Of a stretch of DNA of 64,000 nt, positions 54,247 to 64,000 are shown piece after piece. The notes below the pieces were generated by a model that worked only from the letters and a program-made list of their open reading frames with translations, had not been told where the DNA came from and made no database searches. Numbering within the stretch: position 1 is the first letter of the stretch; the number at the start of each line of letters is the position of its first letter. The DNA comes from Aquarana catesbeiana (Eukaryota; Chordata; Amphibia; Anura; Ranidae), in contig NC_133329.1 in assembly GCF_042186555.1 (NCBI RefSeq), forward strand, positions 186,200,206 to 186,264,205. Reading direction: 5' to 3'. Made by a program: the position numbers and the translations under genes.

Positions 54247-55547
54247 AAAAGCTCCTGACTGTCAGAGACTGTATCAAAATGCTACCAAAAAACTGTTAGT
54301 GGTCGCAGGGATCAGGCCTGACTCTGCGAACGCTGCAGTTATGTGTGCTTAGTGTTTTGTAAGTGTCAGTGATCGATCGATACTGCACTTGAGTGGGCTG
54401 GGCAGGGTTGGGCTGAGGGGCAAAACGCAGGTGCTAGCAGGTATCTGGGCTGATCCCGCTAACACTGTGTTTTTGGGAACCCTAAACTGCTGGGGACGCT
54501 AGTATAGATCTGATCGGATCAGATATTGATCCGTTCAGATACTATAGCACTAAGGAAGGTGTATGCTGCGTGCGTGGGTGTTAGCGGTACTGGCGCTAAC
54601 CTGACGCTGCCTGGGGCGACGCAGACCTTATCTGACCCTAAAAACATAACTTATATGACCGCCGGGCAATTAGGGGGATTAAACCTTTATTAGCTAATAA
54701 ACGACGGATGCCCTAAAACTATAATAAACTATGATAAACAAACTAACTAACCAGCGTCACCCGTAACAGTTATACAGTGATCACTGGTGAAAGGGTTAAC
54801 TAGGGGGCAATCAGGGGGTTAAAACCTTTAGTAGGTAGTATATGGGGGTCCCTGTCGCTATAAAACGCTGATGGCGAACCTATATACTTACCTCCCTAAC
54901 TAGCGTCACCTGTGTCACTAATACAGCGATCAGAAAAATGATCGCTTAGTGGCACTGGCGACGGGGGGTGATCAAGGGGTTAACTTTTATTAGGGGGGTT
55001 AGGGGGGTACCCTAGACCTAAAGGGGGGTACCCCAGACCTAAAGGGGGCTAACCCTAACTGCCCTAACACTTATAACTGTCACAAACTGACACAATGCAA
55101 AAAAAACTGCTATTGGTGTCACTGTGACAGGGGGTACAGGGGGGTGATCGGGGGGTGATCCGGGGGTGACTGGGGGGTGAAAAGTGTGCCTGCGTGTTCT
55201 ACTGTAAGTGTAGTGTTGGTGCAACTCACATTGATGTCTTCTCTCCTCGGTGCCGGAACGAAAAAGACCAGCTCGAGGAGTGATGACATCACTTCCTCTG
55301 CCGCTGTTTACATTACAGCAGCAGAGGAAGAATTTCATTTGTGGGGAGCGATCGCGAGGGGGTGGCCACGAATGAGTGGCCTCCTCCTCAGCCTGTATAG
55401 CTTCCCCACTGATGCCGACCACCTCGGGCACCGGGGGGACGCGATGCGCCCCCAGCCCGCGGGAGGCAGATCACGTACCAGGTACGTGATTTTGCCTGCC
55501 CGTGCCATTCTGCCGCAGTATATCTGCGTTAGGCAGTCGCCAACTGG

Positions 55548-55551
55548 TTAA
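55548..55551. other. TTAA target duplication, right, piggyBac copy 2
   Basis: Directly follows CCAACTGG. Confidence 0.93.
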
Positions 55552-57235
55552 ATATATCCAAAAAGTCTCCCTTCGGCACAGAAGGAAGAACCTTTTGTTT
55601 TCTGTTAGGGTACCTCTAGGGATGGCCTCGATGGCAAATACTTCTATTTGTCAAAAATCTTTGTTGTGTACCAGACGGAAATGTCGCGGAACACTATGTT
55701 TAATGCATCCCTTCTTGGTTAGTCTGTGATGCTCATCTATTCTAGTTTGCAGAGTCCGTATAGTGCGGCCTACGTATAGAAGACCACATGAGCAACGCAG
55801 GACATATATAACGAATTCCGTGGAATAGGTAATGAATTGTTTTATCTTGAAGGACTTGCCTCCATTGGTAGTTATTTCAGAGCGACCATGGGGAACTGAC
55901 TGGCAAGTGAGGCAGCCTCTCTTACGACACTGAAAAATCCCAGTTATATTGTCAAAAAAGTTCTGATGTCAATAAAGGATCCCTTATTGTTCTGTTTGGG
56001 TTTGGTCAGTTTGCTGGGGGCAATGATGTTTTTGACCATACATGAACGTCTAAACGTGACCTGTGGCCTGTAAGGAAGTAGGGGGGCTAGAACTGGATCA
56101 AGTTTCAGGATGTCATAATGTTTATTTATTATTTTAGTGATGGCCCTGTATTTACTATTGAAAGTGGACACGAATTTTGCCGTATGGGTCATGGTCAATG
56201 ACCTGTCATTTTTATTTTTGTTTTTTAGGAACTGTGTCTGATTTTGGAGAAATGCGTCCAGTACTAAAGCCTTTATGGTAACCTTTCTCCTCAAATTTTC
56301 TTTGCATAAGGTGTCCTTGCGCCATGTAATCTTCTGTTTTGGTACAGTTTCTGCGTAATCGGTGGAATTGACACTTGGGAATATTGTCTTTCCATATGGG
56401 GTGATGGCAACTATTATAATGGAGGTAAGAGTTACCGAATGTGGGCTGTTGTGGTTGCTAGTGATGATAATTTGTTCCTCATGAGACAAAACTAGATCCA
56501 GAAACACCAATTTGTGCTGATCTATTTCATGTGTGAAGGACAAACCCAGTGAATTATCATTGCAATAAGCCATGAAGGTGGAAAAGAGATCTGGACCCCC
56601 ACTCCAAATCAATAGGACATCATCTATATAACGGCCGAAAAAAACAATGTATTGGGAGAAAGGATTGCAAAAATTCTGCTTGCCTGGAATTCATGTCCTC
56701 ATTTTTTCCTAAAAAGTGCTGAACAGCAGTGATACCCACCTCGTGGGGTATTGATGTGTACAGTGAAGCAACATCTAACGATGCCCACATGTAGTCATCC
56801 GGCCAGGAGTAAACTTTCAAAATGTCAATGACATCACTGGAATCTTTGATGTATGACGCTAGTTGGCATACTATCGGTTGCAATAGATGATTGATATACA
56901 CCGACAGGCCACTGGTGAAACTGTTTGTGCTGGCGACAATGGGTCTCCTGGGGGGATCGACCAGACGTTTGTGCACTTTTGGAAGATGGTAGAAGTAGGG
57001 AGTGCTACATGTTTTTGGGAGCAAAAAACCTTTTTCTTTAGCATCGAGCACACCCTCTCTATGACCCGCCTCTATCAGGGCAACCAGTTGACATTGAAAA
57101 ACAGGAAAAGGATCAGAAGGGAGTATTAAATAGGTGTCAGTTTTTGATAATAATCGATAAGCCTCTCGGAGGTAGTCTGGTCTGTCCTGGACCACCAGAC
57201 TACCTCCTTTATCGGCCTGTTTGACAATAATGTTG
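55552..57235 (-). pseudogene. PLE-C ORF2: RT and GIY-YIG, 5'-truncated, frameshifted
   Basis: The minus strand starts with KQADKGGSLVVQDRPDYL, then YFYHLPKVHKRLVDPPRRPI, ASLDVASLYTSIPHEVG (first catalytic Asp), a short damaged gap near 56615-56640 where the B motif is lost, VLLIWSG (after the damaged YIDD region), KLVFLDLVL, RSCMVKNIIAPSKL, a frame change near 55945, CRKRGCLTC (Cys cluster), and GIY-YIG with VIYVLRCSCGLLYVGRT and QTRIDEH. A stop follows VHNKDF, and the last codons are beyond the piggyBac. The family differs from A and B (LRCSCGLLYVGRT). Confidence 0.82.
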
Positions 57236-57240
57236 TGATT

Positions 57241-58298
57241 GGTAGTGAAGAACTAGAGTTAGTTTGATAGACTTTGGCTTTGAACTAAACACGAACAATA
57301 AAAATATCAAACTAACTTAGGAAATTAGTGATGAGAAAATCCATTTTTTAGACCTGGGGATCTCAAAAGTAGAGGGAAGATTGATGACACAAACTCATTT
57401 TAAACCAGTTGATCAGACTAGTTTTCTCCCACTGGATAGCTGCCATTATACCCCGTGGCTAGAAAACATACCTAAAGGCCAATTAATTAGGCTAAGAAGA
57501 AATTGCACCAAAAATGATGTGTTCTTAAACAAGCTGAATTTATTGATGAGAGATTCTTTCAAAAAGGGTATAAACACAGTTTTATTGAAGAAAAAAATAA
57601 AGGATGCCAATTCTCTTGACAGGGAGAAATTTTTTCAAGATTCGATCAAAAATATAGAATATATGAATGGTGTCCCACTGGTTATGGATTATAACATCCA
57701 GCATAAACAGATTGAGAAGATATGTAGGAAATACTGGAATATCATAAAGGCTGATAGACACCTTGGAGTTGTATTACCCGAAAAGCCAAAATTCACGTAT
57801 CGGAGGGCTCCAACCCTCAGAGATCTCATGGCTAAGAATGTGTTGGACCCATCGGCCCAAAATCATTTCTAATTTTTTGAAGGGGAGGGATATTATCCCT
57901 GTAAAACATGCTACACCTGTAGGCACATGAAAGAAAGCAAAAAGAAAGAAGTAAGTTTTAAATCGAAAGTTACTGGAAGAGAATATCAGATTAAAGATTT
58001 CATTTCTTGCAGAACAGAAGGGGTTGTCTACCTCCTAGAATGTCCTTGTCAGATCCAATATGTTGGAAGAACAAAGAGGGAGCTGTGGAAAAGATTGAGG
58101 GAACATGCACAAAATATAAAGGATGGTTTCCCAAAACATAGTTTGTCCAAACACTATGACCAGTACCATAACAGCGATCCCTCCTCTCTAATGGTGTGGG
58201 GAATTGAAAAATACAAACCTCACTGGATCCAAATCTCGTTGGTTCCGTTAGGACATAATGTAGAATTCTATTTAAATTGTTTTATATCTAATTATTGA
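57241..58298 (+). pseudogene. PLE-B ORF2, C-terminal part with GIY-YIG
   Basis: It continues the RT palm after the PLE-C insertion: KIHFLDLGIS, then PKGQLIRLRRNCTKNDVFLN (aligning with LRLRRNCTHLEEF of family A), PKFTYRRAPTLRDLMAKNVL, a break near 57870, CYTCRHMK, and GIY-YIG with GVVYLLECPCQIQYVGRT and KRLREHAQNI. It ends near 58298. Stops and frame changes at 57265-57360 and 57870. Confidence 0.82.
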
Positions 58299-59830
58299 AT
58301 TGTATTTTTCCTTCTCCTATATTTTTTTAATCACCTGGAATTTTTATGGATTTTAGATATTTTAATACAGTAGTTTATTTTAAATTTATATTAAATTAGT
58401 TATTGGACCCATTTATCTCATTATCCTTTGACGGTTTTAAAGGGGTTTATAATTGAGTATTTCTTTTAGTTGGATTATTTAAGTAAGTGAAGTAAGAAAA
58501 TATTGGGATTTCCTATTGATCCAGTAGATGTCCCTGTTGGTTCTACGGTATTATATTGATCTCGGTCTACTATCTGCCTGTTTTTATTTATCCATTAGAT
58601 GGAGTATTTGTTTTTAAGAAGAGGTTTAATTATTATTGTCCACTAGATGGAGCTCCCTAAACAATATTATTGGAATTGGAATTCTATTATTATCCACTAG
58701 ATGGTGTAGCCGGTTCTTAATCGGCATTGTATCTTCCACTTATTGTTTTTTCTGCTGCCATTATCTAATCATCCACTAGGTGGAGCCTCATAATGAAAAT
58801 GACTGGCAGCGTATTAGATATTAAATATTATTTTAGAACATAGAGGTAAAGGTTCTGAATTCAGTCCAAGGTATGTAAGAAGATCAACACTTAGAAATTA
58901 CTATGCCTATTAGATGTTTGATGTTTCTTATGATGGTTACCATGACAGCGGTTCAGTGATGCAACATATTAGGGAGAGAGCCAGGTGTCGTCACCTCCGG
59001 CCGCGGCTGAGACCAGAAGTCTATGTGATTTCTACGCTGTTTGCTCCAATTTTAACTGTAAGTCACTACGTTTTTTGAATAAATCTATTATTGAAATACT
59101 ACACTATGGAAGCCCTCCTCTTCTTTTCCATGCCAATGAGTACATTTAACCATTGATTGTGATACTATTGGGAACGTTCTTGAGGAGACTGATCGTCCAG
59201 TGGAAAAACATCAGAGAGGTTCAATTTAACAGTATATGAGGTGAGAGGCTGGGGCAAATAGTGTGTCGCACATTGGAAGGTGGCAACATATCGGATGTTG
59301 GCACTTGCACTTTAATTTGATGAACGGTTTGCTGCACGTTTGGACATGTTTTTTTAAAGACATTTGGATCACTGCTGCACTTTATAATGGGACTTTTTCC
59401 CCTTATGCACTATTAGATATTTAAAACCTGTTTTTTGTCACTTATATTTGCTTGTTTGCACAAATAATTAATTAATTTTTTGGCACATGTTCATTTGGAT
59501 CTTTATGAATATATGTCATGTGTTGATTGTTTTTACATAGCATATGCACTTTAATATTTTTTGCACATTAAGTCATTTGGGATTTACCCATGTGATTGGA
59601 TTATACTTGAAGTACCATAGTTATTGAACACTGGATACAAATTTATTTGTTGGAATTTATGTTTCATCGATGGTAGTTTGACATTTATTTAGGTTTATTA
59701 ATTGCTCTGATTGATGTTAACGGATCAGTCATTCATCATCTTTGTTAGATATGTGTGTGGCTCTAGGTATTTTTAGTAAGTACTTGCTATTTATTATTTA
59801 GTAGTTATATATCTTTTTAGTGTGCATTGC
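58299..59830 (+). other. PLE-B 3' region
   Basis: AT-rich, non-coding. tccactagatggag-type motifs recur five times between 58515 and 58785. The final 113 bp (59718-59830) repeat the 5' segment 29838-29950. Confidence 0.65.
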
Positions 59831-60067
59831 AATAATATATGTAACGTGTTTCACGAGGCTTATTTGTATCTTAGCAAGGAATGTATTCAAATGTATAGAG
59901 GTATGACACAATAGAGCACATTTATATGGATTTCACTTTACATTTTTTTAAGGGAATAGCACCTCAACATTATTGATTTTTTGCATTTAGGTGTAATTTA
60001 CACTTAAAGGGGCAGCTGTTACACCAACACATACATACAAATTTTTGTTTATGGTTGGCATCATTTA
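59831..60067. other. Short spacer, no gene
   Basis: AT-rich, ending in the TA of the Tc1 insertion site. Confidence 0.5.
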
Positions 60068-61640
60068 CAGTGCCTTGCAAAAGTATTCACCCCCCCCCCT
60101 TGGTTTTTTTTCCCATTTTGTTACATTACAGCCTTTAGTTCAATGTTTTTTTTTTAATCTAAATTATATGTGATGGATCAGAACATCATAGTCTAAGTTG
60201 GTGAAGTAAAATTAGAAAAATATATACATAAAACTATTTTTCAGAAATTAAAAATTGATAATTGGCCTGTGCGTTTGTATTCACCCCCTTTGTTGTGAAG
60301 CCCATAAAAAGCTCTGGTGCAACCAATTACCTTCAGAAGTCACATAATTAGTCAAATGATGTCCACCTGTGTGCAACCTAAGTGTCACATGATCTGTCAT
60401 TAAAAATGCACACCTTTTTGAAAGGCCCCAGAAGCTGCAACACCTAAGCAAGAGGCTCCACTAACCAAACACTGACATGAAGACCAAGGAACTCTCCAAA
60501 CAAGTAAGGGACAATGTTGTTGAGAAGTACAAATCAGGGTTAGGTTATAAAAAAATATCTAAATCTTTGATGATTCCTAGGAGTGCCATCAAATCTATCA
60601 TAACCAAATGGAAAGAACATGGCACAACAGCAAACCTGGCAAGAGATGGCCACACACCAAAACTCACGGATCGGGCAAGGAGGGCATTAATCAGAGAGGC
60701 AGCACAGAGACCTAAGGTAACCCCTGGGGAGCTGCAGAGTTCCAAAGCAGAGACTGGAGTATCTGTACATAGGACGACAATAAGCCGTACGCTCCATAGA
60801 GTTGGGCTTTATGGCAGAGTGGCCAGAAGAAAGCCATTACTTTCAGCAAAAAACAAAATGGCACGTTTTGAGTTTGCAAAAAGGCATGTGGGAGACTCCG
60901 AAAATGTATGGCGCAAGGTGTTCTGGTCTGATGAGACTAAAATTTAGCTTTTTGACCATCAAAGAAAATGCTATGTCTGACTCAAACCCAACACATCACA
61001 TCACCCAAAGAACACCATCCCCACAGTGAAACATGGTGGTGGCAGCATCATGCTGTGGGGATGTTTTTCAGCAGTCGGGACTGGGAAACTGGTCACAGTT
61101 GAGGGAAAGATGGATGTTGCTAAATACAGGGATATTCTTGAGCAAAACCTGTACAACTGTGTGTGATTTGAGGCTAGGACGGAGGTTCACCTTCCAGCAG
61201 GAAAATGACCCCAAACACACTGCTAAAACAACACTTGAGTGATTTAAGGGGAAACATGTAAATGTGTTGGAATGGCCTAGTCAAAGCCCAGACCTCAATC
61301 CAATAGAAAATCTGTGGTCAGACTTAAAGATTGCTGTTCATAAGTGCAAGCCATCCAAACTGAAGGAGCTGGAGCAGTTTTGCAAGGAGGAATGGGCAAA
61401 AATCCCAGTGGTAAGATGTGGCAAGCTACTTATCCAAAGTGACTTGGAGCTGTGATAGCCGCAAAAGGTGGCTCTACAAAGTATTGACTTTAGGGGGGTG
61501 AATAGTTATGTACATTGACTTTTTCTATTATTTTGTCCTATTTGTTGTTTGCGTCACAATAAAAAAAAAATCTTCAAAGTTGTGCGCATGTTCTGTAAAT
61601 TAAATTATGCAAATCCTCAACCAAACCATGTTATTTCCAA
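60068..61640 (+). mobile_element. Tc1/mariner element, right end missing
   Basis: Left end CAGTGCCTTGCAAAAGTATT after TA, a well-known Tc1 terminus in fish and frogs. The matching right terminus is not found; recognisable sequence fades near 61640. Confidence 0.88.
60477..61455 (+). pseudogene. Tc1 transposase, broken
   Basis: Starts MKTKELSKQVRDNVVEKYKS; helix-turn-helix paired-like domain (residues ~1-110, including LTDRARRALIREAAQRPKV), then FWSDETKI (first catalytic Asp) directly before a stop at 60945-60947. Frame changes follow. GGGSIMLWGCF, FQQENDPKHTAKTT (second Asp) and WPSQSPDLNPIENLWSDLKI (third acidic residue) are still readable in separate frames. Length and motif order fit a ~340-residue Tc1 transposase. 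At least three lesions make it inactive. Confidence 0.92.
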
Positions 61641-62374
61641 GTATTAAAAAGGCATTAAACAAGTCCATTTAAATGAATAATTAACACACCTTCCCCATGG
61701 AAAATCTCTATACTTTAATGTCCCTCTCCTAACAAAACACACAAACAAGCACTAAATGGGGCTGTCTTTAATGTGGGACAAAAGGAGCATCTGCCTTGGG
61801 CCCAACCATTGTTGTGGGACCCAAAGCAGCTGCCCTCTGAGCTAGCTCTGCCTGCAAATATTTTTCCAGGTGTAGCGGGTGCAGCGAATCCCTCTGGTGG
61901 GTGCAGCAGTAACCTCTAGCAAACAATCAGTGAGTGGTAAGTATGTGCAGTAACCTCTAGCAACCAGTAATCAATGAGCCTGGACCAATCGGTGAGTGTG
62001 GACCAGTTCTTTATGTTTACATTAGTAATAAGTAGTAAGTTTTTTTAGATAAAGCCATATGGGTAGGCTGATGTACCTAAGTTGATCAATTGATCAACTT
62101 GGGCACAACCAGCCTGCCTGATTTTACATGCTATTATTGCTAGCGGCAGTTAGAGCTGCTGGCAATAATCACTGTGTTCACGGTGTCACTGTGAACACAA
62201 TTGCTCTGCGGGAAGGAATCCTCTGTCAACGCTGTCTGTGTTGATGAGGGATTAGATTGATTTTCTTTTCTGCAATCCATGGCCAACTTAAGTCTATGTG
62301 TGGGGGGATCTGTTTCAACCATGAATAGTGGGCATTATAATTAAAGTGGTTCTAAAGCCTTAGAGTTTGTTACC
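61641..62374. other. Spacer with no gene recognised
   Basis: Contains a 22-bp perfect palindrome (62079-62100, aagttgatcaa and its complement) and a short inverted repeat near 62172-62198 (tgtgttcac/gtgaacaca). Probably an old interspersed repeat. Confidence 0.5.
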
Positions 62375-62378
62375 TTAA

Positions 62379-63638
62379 CCACTTAAGCCCCGGACCATTT
62401 GGCTGCCTAAAGACCAGAGGCTTTTTTACAATTTGGCACTGCTCTGTTTTAACTGGTAATTGCCCAGTCATGCAATGTTGTACCCAAACAAAATTTGCGT
62501 CCTTTTTTTCCCACAAATAGAGCTTTCTTTTGATGGTATTTGATTGCCTCTGCTATTTTCATATTTTGTGATATAAACGGAAAAAGACCGAAAATGTTGA
62601 AAAAAAAATGATATTTTCTACTTTTTGTTATAAGATAAATCCAATAAACTCAATTTTAGTCATACATTTAGGCCAAAATGTATTCAGCCACATGCCTTTC
62701 ATTAAAAAATGTCAATAAGTGTATATTTATTGGTTTGCGCAAAAGTTATAGCGTCTACAAATTAGGGTACATTTTCTGGAATTTACACAGCTTTTAGTTT
62801 ATGACTGCCTATCTCATTTCTTGAGGTGCTAAAATGGCGGGGCAGTACAACCCCCCTCCCCCAAGTGACCCCATTTTGGAAAGTAGACACCCCAAGGAAA
62901 TTGCTGGGGCATGTTGAGCCCATTGAATATTTAATTTTTTTGTCCCAAGTGATTGAAAAATTACAAAAAAAAAATTTTTTACAAAAAGTTGTCACTAAAT
63001 GATATATTTCTCACACATGCCATGGTTATATGTTGGAAAGTAGACACCCCAAGCTATTTGCTGAGAGGCATGTTGAGTCCATGGAATATTTTATATTTTG
63101 CCACAAGTTGCGGGAAAATGACAAACTTTTTTCTTTGCACAAAGTTGTCACTAAATGATATATTGTTCAAACATGCCATGGGCATATTTGAAATTACACA
63201 ACAAAATACATTCTGCTGCTTCTCCTGAGTAAGGGGATACCACATGTGTGGGACTTTTTGGGAGCCTAGCCGCATACGGGGTGCCTAAAACCAAGCACTG
63301 CCTTCAGGATTTCTAAGGGCGTAAATTTTTGATTTCTCTCCTCACTACCTATCACAGTTTTGAAGGGGCCATAAAATGCCAAAATGGCACCCCCCCCCCC
63401 CCAAATGACCCAATTTTGGAAAGTAGACACCCCAAGCTATTTGCTGAGAGGCATGTTGAGCCCATTGAATATTAAATTTTTTTTTGTCCCAAGTGATTGA
63501 ATAATGACAAAAAAAAATTTTTACAAAAAGTTGTCACTAAATGATATATTGCTCACACATGCCATGGTTGTATGTTGGAAAGTAGACACCCCAAGCTATT
63601 TGCTGAGAGGCATGTTGAGTCTATGGAATATTTTATAT
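62379..63638. mobile_element. piggyBac copy 3, left end only
   Basis: TTAA (62375-62378) then CCACTTAAGCCCC, followed by the same subterminal block as 47358-47750 and 48520-49900, without the PLE-D insertion. Cut off at 63638 by a second hAT copy. Confidence 0.85.
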
Positions 63639-64000
63639 TTATACAACACCTAGGATGCATATATATATATATACACAATACACTGTAAGTGCAGCTAACT
63701 GACTCGCCTGCCTACTCTAACCTACTCTAATCTAACTTAAATCAAATGACACTGTCTCTCTGTCTATCTCCCCGCCACCGCAACACACTGCACAAGGCCG
63801 CCACACAGGCGGTCTTATATAGTGTGGGATGTGTACTAAACCCCCTGAGCCATAATTGGCCAAAGCCACCCTGGCTTTGGCTAATTACGGCTCTCTGTAT
63901 TGACGGCGCATGCTTGGCCAATCATCAGCCAGCAATGCACTGCGATGCCGCAGTGAATTATGGGCCGTCACGCGCCACTTGAATTTGGCACGAACGGCCC
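63639..64000 (-). mobile_element. Second hAT-1-type copy, left end, reverse orientation
   Basis: Reverse complement of about 4880-5260: TA-rich run with cacctaggatgcat, then the ggccaaagccaccctggctttggc inverted-repeat region and the tail near the terminus. The end itself lies just beyond the window. Confidence 0.85.

Larger units (their letters stand above)
47358..55547 (-). mobile_element. piggyBac-type transposon, copy 2 (8.2 kb)
   Basis: Terminal inverted bases CCACTT... and ...AACTGG, flanked by TTAA. From left: AT-rich subterminal region, a PLE-D insertion (47751-48489), ~385-bp tandem subterminal repeats, an inverted stretch of the same repeats, an internal copy of the terminus (ctaaCCACTTG at 50429-50439), AT-rich DNA, transposase on the minus strand, GC-rich right subterminal region. 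Because the TTAA duplication is at the outer ends, the whole composite moved as one piece. Confidence 0.9.
45885..57240 (-). mobile_element. PLE-C, 5'-truncated, inserted in PLE-B; itself split by piggyBac
   Basis: Reads on the minus strand from 57240: RT from the DKGG motif onward, GIY-YIG domain to 55552, then (after the piggyBac) the last codons and 3' region 47353-45885. PLE-B coding sequence continues on either side. The insertion boundaries are approximate; I see only a weak possible short duplication (gattaaga and agtgaaga). Unlike A1 and A2 there is no tandem or inverted piece. Confidence 0.8.
29838..59830 (+). mobile_element. PLE-B, old Penelope-like element split by two large insertions
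   Basis: Pieces in order: 29838-29999 (5' region), 43307-45884 (ORF1 and first part of ORF2) and about 57241-59830 (rest of ORF2, endonuclease, 3' region). 29838-29950 is repeated at 59718-59830 (ggatcagtcattcatcatct), which fits pseudo-LTR direct repeats. The net length without insertions is about 5.3 kb. All coding parts carry multiple frameshifts, so it is much older than arrays A1 and A2. Confidence 0.8.

Overview
The window looks like intergenic DNA from a large vertebrate genome, most likely a ranid or related neobatrachian frog. That assignment rests on unverified recognition of repeat families: TTAA-flanked piggyBac repeats with long AT-rich subterminal blocks, TAGGGATGAGC-ended hAT elements, two-ORF Penelope-like elements (PLEs) and a Tc1 element. 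I found no host gene, tRNA, rRNA or CRISPR. Almost everything readable is transposon sequence, mostly nested, and target-site duplications let the order of insertion be read.

Left nest. Bases 1-3960 are the right part of a piggyBac element (its left end lies outside the window) with a deleted transposase, ending at TTAA. A hAT element, 4806-26232, has a perfect 8-bp duplication (gttcacag). Its BED-finger/hAT transposase is split (7995-9608 and 22682-24330) by PLE array A1 (9623-22681), which has a 14-bp duplication. Array A1 consists of an inverted 3' piece, a 5'-truncated direct copy and a full two-ORF unit. A 3.56-kb LTR retrotransposon (12694-16251, 5-bp duplication ctggc, LTRs about 99% alike) sits in the truncated copy and carries only a Gag-like reading frame.

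Middle. 26241-26940 shows nothing recognisable. 26941-29837 holds repeat fragments, including a 1.5-kb non-autonomous hAT (27793-29297) inserted into a related repeat.

Right nest. A decayed PLE (PLE-B, about 29838-59830) is broken twice. First, PLE array A2 (30000-43306, 14-bp duplication) holds two 6.25-kb head-to-tail units that are nearly identical. Unit 1 keeps both ORFs intact (351 and 792 codons, overlapping at ATGA), while unit 2 has a one-base frameshift in ORF2. Second, a reverse-orientation 5'-truncated PLE-C (about 45885-57240) interrupts the PLE-B reverse transcriptase. PLE-C is itself interrupted by an 8.2-kb piggyBac (47358-55547, TTAA on both sides), which contains a 0.74-kb PLE-D piece with a 30-bp duplication.

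Right end. A 3'-truncated Tc1 element starts at 60068, a third piggyBac left end at 62379, and a second hAT copy in reverse orientation at 63639-64000.

How the parts would work. In family A, ORF1 (coiled-coil, low-complexity tail) and ORF2 (RT with YIDD, Cys cluster, GIY-YIG endonuclease) form the retrotransposition machinery. The 3' region of one unit carries a candidate promoter (TGACGTCA plus an inverted CCAAT box), a hairpin, a splice donor, a pyrimidine tract and a hammerhead-ribozyme-like motif, and would serve the next unit downstream as a pseudo-LTR. The strongest candidates for new biology are this modified hammerhead motif, the shared ORF1 family, and the mismatch between which units have a promoter and which have intact ORFs.
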